From Bacteroidota bacterium (lineage in GTDB: Bacteria > Bacteroidota > Rhodothermia > Rhodothermales > Bin80): 32,448 nucleotides of DNA. Under the pieces are notes generated by a model. That model had not been told where the DNA came from. It saw nothing but the letters and a program-made list of their open reading frames with translations, and made no database searches. Positions within the stretch are counted from its first letter, which is position 1, and each line of letters begins with the position of its first letter. This document shows positions 1 to 9,224 of this stretch, piece after piece. The stretch is from assembly GCA_026709065.1 (NCBI GenBank), contig JAPOTS010000017.1, positions 1 to 32,448 of the forward strand, written 5' to 3'. Both the position numbers and the translations under genes were made by a program.

Positions 1-2
1 GA

Positions 3-113
3 CAACTGAATCCGTGGGATTGGATGTCACTTTCCATCTCAGGATTGGCACATCACCGCCACGTATCAGGCGTAGATATGAGTCTCAATGTTCGTGGCAC
101 GCTTGAGATTTAA
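3..113 (+). CDS. C-terminal end of an unidentified protein (partial)
   Basis: A frame is open from the window edge to a TAA stop at 111-113 and encodes 36 residues ending in RGTLEI. The upstream part is outside the window. The residues alternate polar and hydrophobic (for example VDMSLNV), which would suit the last strand of a beta-barrel, but the final residue is not the usual aromatic. I do not recognise the family and the call rests only on an open frame that runs off the edge. Confidence 0.3.
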   Translation, partial: QLNPWDWMSLSISGLAHHRHVSGVDMSLNVRGTLEI

Positions 114-535
114 TTGAAGTGCACGCTTAGGATGAATCACTATAACGAGAGTCAATTGGTGAGATTCGGCCTCGTTATCTTATTACATTCCTCCGATAGA
201 GAATATTCATTCTCTGATATTCTGATGAACCATATGTTACAAATTGCATACTTCATTCGTATGCCTACGATTGATTTTTACATACCGTACATGCTACGAC
301 CCGTCGTGTGATCAACATTCAAGGTGTCGACTTAAACTCAATAATCTTGCATAAACTCTCACTGCACGAAAACATCAAGTTGAACAACAAGTTTTGTGAT
401 CAGGATGGGGATTTATGCAAACTAATCCTAAATTTCAAGTGACTCAAGACAGATACATTCGTTGAGGGACCATTACAGTTGGTCCAAGAATTCCTCCCTA
501 AGGAATTGAATGAATAATCATGAGTCTCATCGCCA
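114..535. other. Intergenic region with a cluster of small hairpins
   Basis: No convincing gene is seen between the plus-strand partial gene and the convergent Nramp-like gene. The stretch holds at least four perfect short inverted repeats: 198-204/209-215 (7 bp, loop 4), 246-251/259-264 (6 bp, loop 7), 467-472/480-485 (6 bp, loop 7) and 489-495/501-507 (7 bp, loop 5). None is followed by a clear T-run on either strand, so they are not standard intrinsic terminators. The two nearest the Nramp-like stop codon could still end transcripts of the minus-strand operon. Confidence 0.4.
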
Positions 536-1735
536 TTATAGAATCTGTTGGGTAACCCATAGCAATGTGCGAATCCCAAGCCCTAAACAGATAAGAGTTA
601 CTAAGACTCCCAACCCAAAATACCAGCGTGGTAACTGTACAGCATCTTGTCTGACCGATAGGTATAGGACAAACCCCGCAATGAGCGGTAACAACAATCC
701 ATTAGCAGCCTGAGCTGCAATGATGATTTCTAATGGATTACGCTCTAAAAGTGCGAATGTCATTCCTGTAACTAAAACAGAGATCCACACAATTCTAAAT
801 CCTATATGTCCCCGATCATCGGGCCATCCGAAAAGCTCACGAATACCGCATGCTGCTGCCAAAGGAGCGGTCACGGCCGACGTAATCCCTGCAGCAAATA
901 ACCCAACCCCAAACATAATCTCTGCAAACGGGCCCGCAACAGGACGAATGACAGCAGAAATATCACCCACTGACGAAATCGTATCGGTATCAAGTGCCGC
1001 CCCTGCAATTAAAATGGCCGCTGAAATAATCCCACCAAGCGGTAAAAAAATAGCCATTCCTGTCAACTCTCGCCGCCAAGCAAATTGCCTATTGGCTCCA
1101 CGCCAGTATTCCTTAGCTGCACTTCCATGTAAAAAGAGGTTGTAGGTGACGACCGTGGTTCCAACCAACGCAATCGTTTTGATCAATGCACCATCTGGAA
1201 TGCTTAGAACCAAAAAGCCCTTAAATGCCAATCCCCAGTCAACTGGTATAAAGATTAAACCAATTAAAAATATTCCCCCCATCAATGTTACTAGACCTGC
1301 CAAAACCTGCGTTACATTTCTAAGATCTAAAAGAAGAACTAACCCAGATAATCCACCAACTGATAAAACCAAGAGACTCTTATCAAAGCCTATCATTGTC
1401 CTAATACCCGATACCGCACCTACAATATTGCCAGTCTCAAATGCAGCAGTCCCTGCCCATAACCCCAAAACAACTAAAGAAATGATGAGCCATCGTGTAG
1501 ACGAATTTTGGGTATATTGTCTCAACGCTTCCCCCATACCAAGGCCGGAGAGGATTCCAGCTCCAGCGGTAAAAGATTGGAGGATAAACGTTGCCGCAAC
1601 CGAAAAGAATAAAACCCAGATTAGGGCGTATCCAAATTCTATTCCCGCGGTGGCACATGTCAATACTGTGCCTGGTCCTACAAAAGCCGCTACGACCAAT
1701 GACGATGTCCCCAGCTTAAATCTGAGGCGTTTCAT
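536..1735 (-). CDS. Divergent Nramp-family membrane transporter
   Basis: A 399-residue, strongly hydrophobic protein with about 11 membrane segments, consistent with the Nramp/LeuT fold. The first helix carries GPGT at residues 20-23, where classical Nramp manganese/iron transporters have DPGN. The sixth helix carries VTYN at 196-199, where they have MPHN. The metal-binding Asp, Asn and Met of the canonical family are therefore not all present, so the substrate cannot be taken to be Mn2+ or Fe2+. It begins at an ATG 12 bases after the korB stop on the same strand, so it is very likely the last gene of a korA-korB-transporter operon. Family membership is fairly sure; substrate is unknown. Confidence 0.8.
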   Translation of the reverse strand: MKRLRFKLGTSSLVVAAFVGPGTVLTCATAGIEFGYALIWVLFFSVAATFILQSFTAGAGILSGLGMGEALRQYTQNSSTRWLIISLVVLGLWAGTAAFETGNIVGAVSGIRTMIGFDKSLLVLSVGGLSGLVLLLDLRNVTQVLAGLVTLMGGIFLIGLIFIPVDWGLAFKGFLVLSIPDGALIKTIALVGTTVVTYNLFLHGSAAKEYWRGANRQFAWRRELTGMAIFLPLGGIISAAILIAGAALDTDTISSVGDISAVIRPVAGPFAEIMFGVGLFAAGITSAVTAPLAAACGIRELFGWPDDRGHIGFRIVWISVLVTGMTFALLERNPLEIIIAAQAANGLLLPLIAGFVLYLSVRQDAVQLPRWYFGLGVLVTLICLGLGIRTLLWVTQQIL

Positions 1736-1747
1736 GGTTCTACTGTG

Positions 1748-2821
1748 CTACGAAATCGTCCAAGTATCAGCGGCGTGAAGCAATTTACCAAGATCTCCTG
1801 ACCCTCGTTTTTTCGTAACTTCCTCCACCTGCTGCTGAAGCAATTGTTCGTAGGTGGGCCGCTGTTCAGAGTAAAAGACACCAAAGGGACGAGGCATTGT
1901 TGGCTGTTGCGACATTCGGCTGACAATTTCTGCTAATTCAAGTGTTGTTTCGTCGTATACCAGAGCGTCTGATACCGATAAATTCCCCTTCTCTAAATCA
2001 AATACAACCGGCATGAAGCCATCTAAACGAATCCCTTTGGTTTGATTGGCGAACAACATTGGTTTACCGTGCTCCAGAAAAATTGTACGATCAGATTTTG
2101 TCGCCTTCTCAGTAAAATCAAAGAATGCTCCATCATTGTAGATGTTACAGTTCTGATATATCTCAACAAATGAAGTGCCTTGATGCTCATGTGCACGACG
2201 AAGAATTTGAGTTAAATGCTTCGTGTCTCGATCAAGGGTTCTAGCGGAAAAAGAAGAGGACGCACCCAGACTAACAGAGATTGGATTAAATGGGGGCGAC
2301 ACGGAGCCAAAAGGGCTACTCTTGGTTACTTTTCCTATCTCACTGGTAGGACTAAACTGCCCCTTGGTGAGCCCATAGATTTGATTATTAAAGAGCAGAA
2401 TCTGTAGGTTTACATTTCTGCGCAAAATGTGAATCAAATGATTTCCTCCAATAGATAAAGCATCTCCATCTCCTGTGACCATCCAGACATCCAATTCTGG
2501 GCGTGAGGCTTTCAAACCTGTTGCAATCGTAGGTGCCCGGCCATGGATGGAATGCATTCCGTAAGTTTCCATATAGTAAGGAAATCGGCTTGAACACCCA
2601 ATGCCACTGATAAATACTACATTCTCACGTTTGACATCTAGTTGTGGCATGAGCCTCTGAACAGTAGCCAAGATTGCATAATCTCCACATCCAGGGCACC
2701 AGCGAACATCCTGATCACTAGAATACGCTTTACGGTCAACCTTGGGCTTGGTGGCGCTAGATGTAGGAGGACGACGGCTTGGGGGACGTGTCGGTTTGTT
2801 GATGGGGGGTAAAGTTGGCAT
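1748..2821 (-). CDS. korB: 2-oxoacid:ferredoxin oxidoreductase, beta subunit
   Basis: The thiamine-diphosphate-binding subunit of a KorAB-type enzyme that oxidatively decarboxylates a 2-oxoacid (probably 2-oxoglutarate) to the acyl-CoA and reduces ferredoxin in the cytoplasm. From the ATG at 2819-2821 the protein has 357 residues. It shows the cysteines expected to bind a [4Fe-4S] cluster: CPGC at 42-45, C76 in GIGCSS and C225 in QNCNIYND. The TPP/Mg motif GDGDALSIGGNH starts at residue 117 and is followed by NNQIYGLTKGQ. A TTG at 2837-2839 would give a slightly longer protein overlapping korA. The ATG was preferred because it lies 5 bases after the korA stop. The proline-rich N-terminus before about residue 25 looks unstructured. 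The exact oxoacid is inferred. Confidence 0.9.
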   Translation of the reverse strand: MPTLPPINKPTRPPSRRPPTSSATKPKVDRKAYSSDQDVRWCPGCGDYAILATVQRLMPQLDVKRENVVFISGIGCSSRFPYYMETYGMHSIHGRAPTIATGLKASRPELDVWMVTGDGDALSIGGNHLIHILRRNVNLQILLFNNQIYGLTKGQFSPTSEIGKVTKSSPFGSVSPPFNPISVSLGASSSFSARTLDRDTKHLTQILRRAHEHQGTSFVEIYQNCNIYNDGAFFDFTEKATKSDRTIFLEHGKPMLFANQTKGIRLDGFMPVVFDLEKGNLSVSDALVYDETTLELAEIVSRMSQQPTMPRPFGVFYSEQRPTYEQLLQQQVEEVTKKRGSGDLGKLLHAADTWTIS

Positions 2822-2826
2822 AATAA

Positions 2827-4716
2827 TTATTGGTTGCAATGTGCGATAGCAGCGTCAACGATCTCACTTGCCTTGAAGGGTTGCCCCTGAATTTTGTTAA
2901 GCGGCAAAATTGGTAAAAGAAACTCATCACGCAGAATACGAACGAGTTGACCTTTGTTGAGCTCTGGAACGATATAGCGCTCATAACGACTTAGAATGCT
3001 TCCCAAATCAGGCGGTAGTGGGTTGATGTGTTTAATCTGAACCATCCCAGTCCTTAATCCATCTGCACGTAACCGATCAACTGCACTCTTGATGGCTCCC
3101 TCAGTTGATCCCCATCCGATTATGATCAAATCGCCTTGAGAGTCACCATAGATTGTGAGTGGAGGAATAAACTTAGCCACCCTCTTAACTTTATCTGCCC
3201 GAAGATTGGTCATAAATTCATGATTGTCCGGATCATACGATACAGATCCCGTCTCATGCTCTTTTTCTAGTCCACCGAGGCGATGTTCCAAACCTGATAT
3301 TCCAGGTTTTGCCCATGGCCTTGCAAGCGTTTCTTCGTTACGTAGATACGGCAGAAATACCTCTTTACCCTCAACTTTATGATTCGGTTTGGTTACAAAT
3401 GGAACATGAAAGTCTTCGAGATCATCAGTTGAGGGAATCAGCCATGGCTCTGCACCATTGGCTAGGTAGCCGTCTGCCAACAGAATCACGGGTGTCATAT
3501 GACGTACTGCAATCAGGCATGCTTCATAAGCTGCATGAAAACAATCACCTGGAGTAGAGGCAGCGATGACTGGTAGAGGTGATTCTCCATTACGTCCATA
3601 CATGGATTGAAGTAGGTCACTTTGTTCTGTCTTGGTCGGAAGCCCAGTGGATGGACCTCCTCTTTGCACATTAACAATCACCATTGGTAATTCGGTCATG
3701 ATCGCCAAACCTATTCCCTCAGCTTTAAGCGTCAAACCTGGACCGCTTGTTGCACATACCCCCAGACTACCACCAAAGCTAGCCCCAATTGTTGCACCAA
3801 TAGCGGCGATTTCATCTTCAGCCTGGAAGGTTTTGACACCAAAATTCTTATATCTGCTTAAGTGATGAAGTAGATCGGAAGCAGGAGTAATCGGATAACT
3901 GCTGTAAAAGAGTTTAAGGTTACTTTTTGTGCTAGCGGCAACTAACCCTAACGCAAGCGCCTCAACACCGCGAATGGCGCGGTAAATGCCCGGTTCAAGT
4001 TTGGCAGGGGCAACTCTGTATTGGACAATAAAATCTTCGGTAGTTTCTCCATAATGAAACCCCTTTTTCAATACATGAATGTTTGCTTTTTGAATTTCTG
4101 GTCGATTGGCGAATTTGTGAGACAACCAATCCAGAGCAGGTTCAATAGGGCGGGAATAAAGCCATAACGTCAGCCCCAATGCAAACATGTTCTTGCATCG
4201 ATCCACAACTTTTTTGTCAAAGTTAAAATCTTTGAGAGCTTCTTCAGTCATTCTCGTGAGTTCAACCTTAAAGACCTGATAGTCTTTCAAGAGATTCTCA
4301 TCAGCCAATGGATCAACTCCATTGTATCCTGCGAGTTTGAGATTATGAGGTTTGAATGCATTCACATTGATCACAATAGCTCCACCACGACGGACTCGAG
4401 AAAGATTTACTTTCAGGGCCGCTGGGTTCATTGCAACCAATAAATCAACCTCATCACCCGGTGTTCGGACATTGACAGATCCAAAATGCAACTGAAAGCC
4501 ACTCACGCCATAAGTCGTGCCCGCGGGGGCCCTGATTTCAGCGGGGAAGTCTGGAAGCGTTGCCAGGTCATTTTGAGCAAATGCTGTGGCCAAGGTAAAC
4601 TGAGACCCAGTCAACTGCATTCCATCGCCAGAGTCTCCTGCAAAAAGGACAGTGGCCTCAGTAATTGATCTGACAGAGTTTGAATCTGTAAGTGTATCAG
4701 ATAAGTCTTGGTTCAT
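2827..4716 (-). CDS. korA: 2-oxoacid:ferredoxin oxidoreductase, fused gamma-alpha subunit
   Basis: Partner of the adjacent beta subunit; 629 residues, the usual size for a fused gamma plus alpha chain. Residues about 20-200 form the gamma domain, with the glycine-rich LFAGDSGDGMQLTGSQF near the start and PAEIRAPAGTTYGVSGFQ after it. Residues about 225-620 form the alpha part (domains I and II), with YPITPASDLLHHLS, the FQAEDEIAAIGA segment, TSGPGLTLKAEGIG and RGGPSTGLPTKTEQSDL, all typical of this family. No extra ferredoxin domain is seen. It is the first gene of the operon, starting at an ATG with no strong Shine-Dalgarno. 2-Oxoglutarate is the most likely substrate but this is inferred from family, not shown. 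Confidence 0.92.
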   Translation of the reverse strand: MNQDLSDTLTDSNSVRSITEATVLFAGDSGDGMQLTGSQFTLATAFAQNDLATLPDFPAEIRAPAGTTYGVSGFQLHFGSVNVRTPGDEVDLLVAMNPAALKVNLSRVRRGGAIVINVNAFKPHNLKLAGYNGVDPLADENLLKDYQVFKVELTRMTEEALKDFNFDKKVVDRCKNMFALGLTLWLYSRPIEPALDWLSHKFANRPEIQKANIHVLKKGFHYGETTEDFIVQYRVAPAKLEPGIYRAIRGVEALALGLVAASTKSNLKLFYSSYPITPASDLLHHLSRYKNFGVKTFQAEDEIAAIGATIGASFGGSLGVCATSGPGLTLKAEGIGLAIMTELPMVIVNVQRGGPSTGLPTKTEQSDLLQSMYGRNGESPLPVIAASTPGDCFHAAYEACLIAVRHMTPVILLADGYLANGAEPWLIPSTDDLEDFHVPFVTKPNHKVEGKEVFLPYLRNEETLARPWAKPGISGLEHRLGGLEKEHETGSVSYDPDNHEFMTNLRADKVKRVAKFIPPLTIYGDSQGDLIIIGWGSTEGAIKSAVDRLRADGLRTGMVQIKHINPLPPDLGSILSRYERYIVPELNKGQLVRILRDEFLLPILPLNKIQGQPFKASEIVDAAIAHCNQ

Positions 4717-4935
4717 GAGTTTAGATTGAATACATACCGCGTCGTATGACTACATCATAATTTCTCTTCAACCCCCTGCCTGTAAACGGGTTGCATATCA
4801 TAGTCTTATGGACACCATAGCCTGTCTAAAACGGCGAAGCTTTGTGTATAAAGGTATTCGTCTTGTTGATTACTACTTCAATATGTTAATAACAAATTGA
4901 TGGTTCTACAACTTTTTGGATCTTATAGTAGGACG

Positions 4936-6565
4936 GTTCTGCCTGATTTGCGTTACTTTAGCGCTCATTTATCAATCAACCATACAAGAACAGTCCTATG
5001 CAAAACTACATCAAAACGTTCAATTCAGCATCAATAGATTTACAATTAAGCATTGACACGATTTTGATAAAGGACATTGAGTTGGACCTTAAATCTCGTT
5101 CACCGATAGTGGCATTTCTCTATGGATTGCGGCAACTGTTAATGAATGAAAGCGCCGTTTATGAGCTGAAACTGTTGTTGGACAAGTATAATACTGGGGT
5201 GAGTAAGCGTCATGGTCGTCCTGGGATGAGTCTCTGGATTGTAATCCTTTTAGCGGCGGTGAAACAGGAATTACGTTGCAGTGATGATAATTTGGCTTTC
5301 TATGCCAATTCGCTGTTGCCTCTGCGTTTGATGATGGGACATAGTCTAAAGGATAAGACGCGATATACCCGTCAGGCGCTTCATGCGAATATATCATCGT
5401 TAGACTCTGAATTATTAAAAGCCCTCAACCGGTTGATCGTCAAATTTGGTCATCAAGAAGTGGGACACCAAGACGAGGTTGTTCTCAATACGCATGCCGA
5501 TAGCAAGGTGTGCTTGACGAATGTGGAGTATCCGACTGATCTCCGACTACTCTGGAATTCATGCACCAGTTTGATTGCATGCTGTGTGAGTTTCGCCTAT
5601 GCATTTGGGCTGACAGGCTGGAGACAGCATAAGTCGATCAAGCAGAAGCTTGAAAAGCTGTACAAGCATTCCTGTAAACGACGTCGGACGGCTTACCGAC
5701 TCAATAAAGTGATGAGGTATCTCAAGTATAGCAACTGGGTTGGAGAGAAAGCCAAAGAGATGCTGGGGGCGCTCACCGCTCAGAAAGAGGAGATCATGGC
5801 GCGTTTAGAAGGATCTACGCCGTCATCTGCGGATCGGATTCTCTTAGAGCAGATTGAAGAAGCCACGCAGAAGATCTGCCTCTATTTGGACTATATCGCC
5901 CTATTTTCGGATCAAATCATCCGCCGAGTGATCAATAATGAGACCATTCCAACCCAAGAGAAGATCTATTCCATCTACAAGCCCTTCACGCGTTGGATCG
6001 TGAAAGGGAAGGCGGGCGTGATGTGCGAGTTAGGTGTGCCAGTGGCCGTGGTAGAAGATTCATATCAGTTCGTCTTGGGCTATTGCATTGAGTGGAAAGG
6101 GGGAGACATTGATATTGCGGTATCGTTAGTCAAAGACATTGAGGAGCAATATCCGCATCTTAAGATGACCTGTTCGTTTGATTTGGGATTTTACAGTCCA
6201 GAGGTTCGCAGGCAATTAGAGACAGAGACGCGTTTGGAGACCGTTGGAATGTCACAGCGTGGCAGGTTGCCAAAAAAGGAAAAGGCGCGTCAGAATACAC
6301 AGGAGTATAAGGATGCGCGTGAAGGACATTCGCGGATTGAGTCATGCATGAATGTGTTGAATCATCGGGGAATGCGTTTGATTCGAGAGGCGAGTGAAGA
6401 GGGATTTGAGCGCGCGGTGGCCTGCACCATTATCACAGTGAATCTTCATCGGTTAGGGACGTTGATTCAGGCGCGAGAACTGAAGCGGCTCCGCCGGAAA
6501 GAGAAACAACGAAAACGCTTGCGGTTGGCGGCGTAGACCTCAACCGACCGAAAATCAGGGCAGAA
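4936..6565 (+). mobile_element. ISNCY-like insertion sequence
   Basis: The transposase gene is flanked by an imperfect inverted repeat. The left copy, TTCTGCCTGATTT at 4938-4950, matches TTCTGCCCTGATTTT, the reverse complement of 6551-6565, with one extra C. These may be the element ends or sub-terminal repeats. The AT-rich stretch to about 6776 ends in a motif (TAGTGCCCGTCC on the minus strand) that recurs upstream of the next gene and could be the true right end. I did not find a matching left end or a target-site duplication, so the boundaries are approximate. Confidence 0.6.
4998..6536 (+). CDS. ISNCY-family DDE transposase
   Basis: A complete 512-residue transposase. The N-terminal part has the conserved HGRPGMSLWIVILLAAVKQ segment, and the core opens with ADSKVCLTNVEYPTDLRLLWN, both characteristic of ISNCY (ISDol1-like) transposases. 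A DDE triad can be proposed: D168 in ADSKV, D395 in CSFDLGFYSP and E448 in RIESCMNVL. Between the first two lies a charged, helical insertion. The C-terminus is highly basic (RRKEKQRKRLRLAA), suited to DNA binding. The frame is undamaged, so the element may be active. It lies between two minus-strand genes and runs opposite to both. Confidence 0.85.
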   Translation: MQNYIKTFNSASIDLQLSIDTILIKDIELDLKSRSPIVAFLYGLRQLLMNESAVYELKLLLDKYNTGVSKRHGRPGMSLWIVILLAAVKQELRCSDDNLAFYANSLLPLRLMMGHSLKDKTRYTRQALHANISSLDSELLKALNRLIVKFGHQEVGHQDEVVLNTHADSKVCLTNVEYPTDLRLLWNSCTSLIACCVSFAYAFGLTGWRQHKSIKQKLEKLYKHSCKRRRTAYRLNKVMRYLKYSNWVGEKAKEMLGALTAQKEEIMARLEGSTPSSADRILLEQIEEATQKICLYLDYIALFSDQIIRRVINNETIPTQEKIYSIYKPFTRWIVKGKAGVMCELGVPVAVVEDSYQFVLGYCIEWKGGDIDIAVSLVKDIEEQYPHLKMTCSFDLGFYSPEVRRQLETETRLETVGMSQRGRLPKKEKARQNTQEYKDAREGHSRIESCMNVLNHRGMRLIREASEEGFERAVACTIITVNLHRLGTLIQARELKRLRRKEKQRKRLRLAA

Positions 6566-6585
6566 AAAAAACGCTCACTTGAGCG
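6564..6585 (-). terminator. Candidate intrinsic terminator at the 3' side of the transposase gene
   Basis: Read on the minus strand, a CGCTC/GAGCG stem with loop AAGT (6572-6585, extendable to 6 bp with a 2-nt loop) is followed directly by eight T (6564-6571). It would stop minus-strand transcripts arriving from the DUF5916 gene before they run antisense through the transposase. It lies about 190 bases beyond that gene's stop, within or next to the insertion element. Confidence 0.6.
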
Positions 6586-6772
6586 ATACCCGAGCTACGT
6601 CGATATGAGACGATTTGGTGAAAAATTTGAAGTTAAAACGCGTAAAAATCGTTTCCTGGTTGGAAAATTCCTGTGATTTGAGCGAGATTAGAATTTTTCA
6701 ACAAAAAGTTCCACAAAAATCCAATACAATCAGTAAGCCAGAATCTCAAAAAGGGACTTTTCTGGACGGGCA

Positions 6773-9091
6773 CTAACTACGAAAAAAATATTGAAATTTA
6801 AAGAAAATCTGTCGGTGACTTTGTCTGAAGTATTTGTGCGAACTTTCCGTACGGTCAAACTGATCTAAGTCATGCGTGGAACCAATATGCATGGCAGTAA
6901 AGGCATTGAGCTGATAGGTTAACAGTGGATCAATTTCTAACGTCTTTGTAAAATCGCTATACTGTGCAACCGTACGTAAAAATAAGTGACGAGTAAACTG
7001 ATACTTGACTCGGGTGCGAACAATGTATCCACTGAAGAATTCTTCGTTGGTCTGTTGATCTGAGAGTCTTGAATAGGAGAATTGTGGGCGTATAGACATG
7101 CGATTCGTTGGTCTCAAGGTTCCCCATGCATTTACTTCAAGGCTATTTCCAATTTCGGGTTCATCCAAAAATCGTGCAATGGATTCTCCAATGCTGATAT
7201 TTAAACCTACATTGATTGCACGACTAAAATTGCTGGATATATCCCCACTAAATCCTGTCATCGCGTTGAACTGCTCCCCCGAAAAATACTCATCTCTATA
7301 CCACCAATTGACTCGCAGATTCGTTTGTTGCTTGAACTGGAAGTTTACCGATGGACGAAAGAAAAATCTCTTTTGGAGTCCATCAAAATTCCAATTGTTA
7401 CCTAAGACCATATTGGGTCTGACTCGTTCTAAAAAGGGAATCACTTTTTCGGGATACATCGTAATCCCCTGCCAAAGAAATACTCTTCGGTTGTTATTCT
7501 GGCGGACAAATCCGTTATCGGCACGAAATGTAGGACTGATTGCTTCATAGCCAGCTGAAAAAGACCAGTATCTGGCATCTCGATCTAATTCTACACTTGT
7601 AGCATATCCACTGAAAGATTCTCCATCCAGAAATCCGGTATAGTTCTGACGACCAAAATAGAGTTCTCCTATCTGGTCATCTATGTCGTTATCAACTGGT
7701 TCATGATGATGGCTGTACACCATCTGCCCACTGATCCTATACTTCTGAAGAAACCTTGCACTGGCATCAACGCTGAATGTAGAACCCGATCCTCCCTCAT
7801 CCAGTCTTCGATCCGTCACTAAAGCACCGATAAATGAATCATTATCAAAATTCTGTATGACTCTAAGTATATTTGAGAAACTGTGTCCACCTTGTACAAG
7901 ACGGCTCTGTTCTTCAAACGGTAGTAGCAAGGGAGAGTGATTGTCTCGTGCCCCAATATAGGCTACATCAACGGGACCAAAACGTCCTGTTAACTTGGCA
8001 GCTGCAATTGGATCATTAATGGATCGGGTATATACCGTTTGAATTTCAGTATTAAATAATCCAGAGCCTTCTTGGAAAAACGGCCTCCGTTCAGCAAAAA
8101 ACAGAGCAAACGTAGAATTGACATCAATCTGGGCCTCATCCGCCTCAATCTGGCTGAAATCTGGGTTCACCGTCACATCCGCTGTTAAATCGGAAGTGAT
8201 TCCATACTTGACATTCAGGGAGGGATCCACGGTGATTCGCTCTTGATCAAAACCTGAAGTTGGAATGTTAGGATCCTGTAGTGATCCAACCCCACCACCC
8301 GTAAGAGATGGAAGTATCTCTAGATTACGACCCGATTTTACGCCCTTGATTCCACGAACCTCGCCCAGTTGACAACTCATGCAGGGGTTGTCTTGACTAA
8401 TCGCAGCCCAAGAATATTGACTTCTACTTTCCCTTGGGCGGGTTACCCATAGTGACGCTCCCCAAGTCTGAACATCCACATTCGGAAACCGCAAACTCTT
8501 AAAAGGGATCGCAAACTCAACCTGATACCCATCATCTGTAATCTGTCCACTGGATTGATAGAATAGATCAAATCCCTCATCCTCATCATTGAGGGTTATA
8601 AATATATCTCCCTGAATACCCAAAGGATTGGATGCAATGAAATAGAGTCCTTGACCATCACGATTTGGATCAAGAACAACTCCAGCATAATCATCTTGCC
8701 AGATTTCATCACGATCACTGAGGTTTGCTCGAATCAACTCTGGATCATCATAGACCACAATCGCCACATACAAGTAATCTTGATCGTAGGTCATCTTGGC
8801 TTTCAATCGGACAGGAGGACGGGTCATATCATTCGGGACAATCTCTGAAAAATTCCCTAGTGGTAGGATTTTATCCCACCCATCGTCATCCAGTTGGCCA
8901 TCAATATTAATGACGCCAGTTGCTTTAGCAAGCGTATGCGATGGTTGAATGTTTGGGCGAAATTCGCCAGAAGATGGAGATTCTGATTGAATGCCTCCCT
9001 CGTCCATAGAACCATTCAAGGATTGAGATTCGGCTGATTGGATGAGACAGCAACATAAGACACCAATAGGGAGCAGTGAAGCAAATTTCAT
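6773..9091 (-). CDS. DUF5916 outer-membrane protein with N-terminal CBM9-like domain
   Basis: A secreted, membrane-integrated protein of the DUF5916 family. From the ATG at 9089-9091 it has a good signal peptide (MKFASLLPIGVLCCCLIQS, with a Cys-rich core). The open frame extends 13 residues further to an ATG at 9130; the shorter start was chosen because it places the signal sequence at the N-terminus. After a low-complexity linker comes a CBM9-like beta-sandwich (INIDGQLDDDGWDK through about residue 245), the substrate-binding module usual in this family. The remainder, with many alternating-strand segments and the family signature ERRPFFQEGSGLFN, should be the beta-barrel. The protein ends KFQYFFRS; relatives usually end in an aromatic residue. 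The final TAG lies in an insertion-element-like end, so the last codon may have been replaced. Ligand unknown. Confidence 0.85.
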   Translation of the reverse strand: MKFASLLPIGVLCCCLIQSAESQSLNGSMDEGGIQSESPSSGEFRPNIQPSHTLAKATGVINIDGQLDDDGWDKILPLGNFSEIVPNDMTRPPVRLKAKMTYDQDYLYVAIVVYDDPELIRANLSDRDEIWQDDYAGVVLDPNRDGQGLYFIASNPLGIQGDIFITLNDEDEGFDLFYQSSGQITDDGYQVEFAIPFKSLRFPNVDVQTWGASLWVTRPRESRSQYSWAAISQDNPCMSCQLGEVRGIKGVKSGRNLEILPSLTGGGVGSLQDPNIPTSGFDQERITVDPSLNVKYGITSDLTADVTVNPDFSQIEADEAQIDVNSTFALFFAERRPFFQEGSGLFNTEIQTVYTRSINDPIAAAKLTGRFGPVDVAYIGARDNHSPLLLPFEEQSRLVQGGHSFSNILRVIQNFDNDSFIGALVTDRRLDEGGSGSTFSVDASARFLQKYRISGQMVYSHHHEPVDNDIDDQIGELYFGRQNYTGFLDGESFSGYATSVELDRDARYWSFSAGYEAISPTFRADNGFVRQNNNRRVFLWQGITMYPEKVIPFLERVRPNMVLGNNWNFDGLQKRFFFRPSVNFQFKQQTNLRVNWWYRDEYFSGEQFNAMTGFSGDISSNFSRAINVGLNISIGESIARFLDEPEIGNSLEVNAWGTLRPTNRMSIRPQFSYSRLSDQQTNEEFFSGYIVRTRVKYQFTRHLFLRTVAQYSDFTKTLEIDPLLTYQLNAFTAMHIGSTHDLDQFDRTESSHKYFRQSHRQIFFKFQYFFRS

Positions 9092-9172
9092 ACGATTGGA
9101 AAATGATAATGAGAACACATGGGAACCCATATCCTTACGAAATTTATTTTCATGTTGTTACACCTTCGTAAT

Positions 9173-9217
9173 ATGATCAAGAAAAAATCTTTGATCTTTT
9201 CTTGATCATCATCAAAG
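9173..9217 (-). promoter_or_regulatory. Overlapping inverted repeats in the leader of the DUF5916 gene
   Basis: A perfect 13-bp inverted repeat (9173-9185 with 9197-9209, spacer 11) overlaps a second 7-bp one (9189-9195 with 9211-9217). On the minus strand the second forms CTTTGAT/ATCAAAG followed by ATTTTTT (9182-9188), like a weak intrinsic terminator. The larger hairpin places the ATCAAAG arm in its loop, so the two structures exclude each other. This is the layout of a transcription attenuator. Alternatively, the repeated TTGATC/GATCAA words could be a protein-binding operator. It lies 40-85 bases upstream of the two possible starts. Confidence 0.45.
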
Positions 9218-9224
9218 TTTTAGA

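Noticed and set aside
114-311. 65-codon open frame after the first partial gene
   Set aside because: It uses a TTG start overlapping hairpin-rich sequence, with no motif or plausible ribosome-binding site.
720-1778. Two long plus-strand open frames (720-1145 and 1146-1778)
   Set aside because: They lie antisense to the Nramp-like gene, have low-complexity Pro/Asn/Thr-rich composition and no recognisable motif.
4931-4952. Possible left insertion-element end TAGTAGGACGG as a partner of the right-side TAGTGCCCGTCC
   Set aside because: Only the first four bases agree, so it was not used to set the element boundary.
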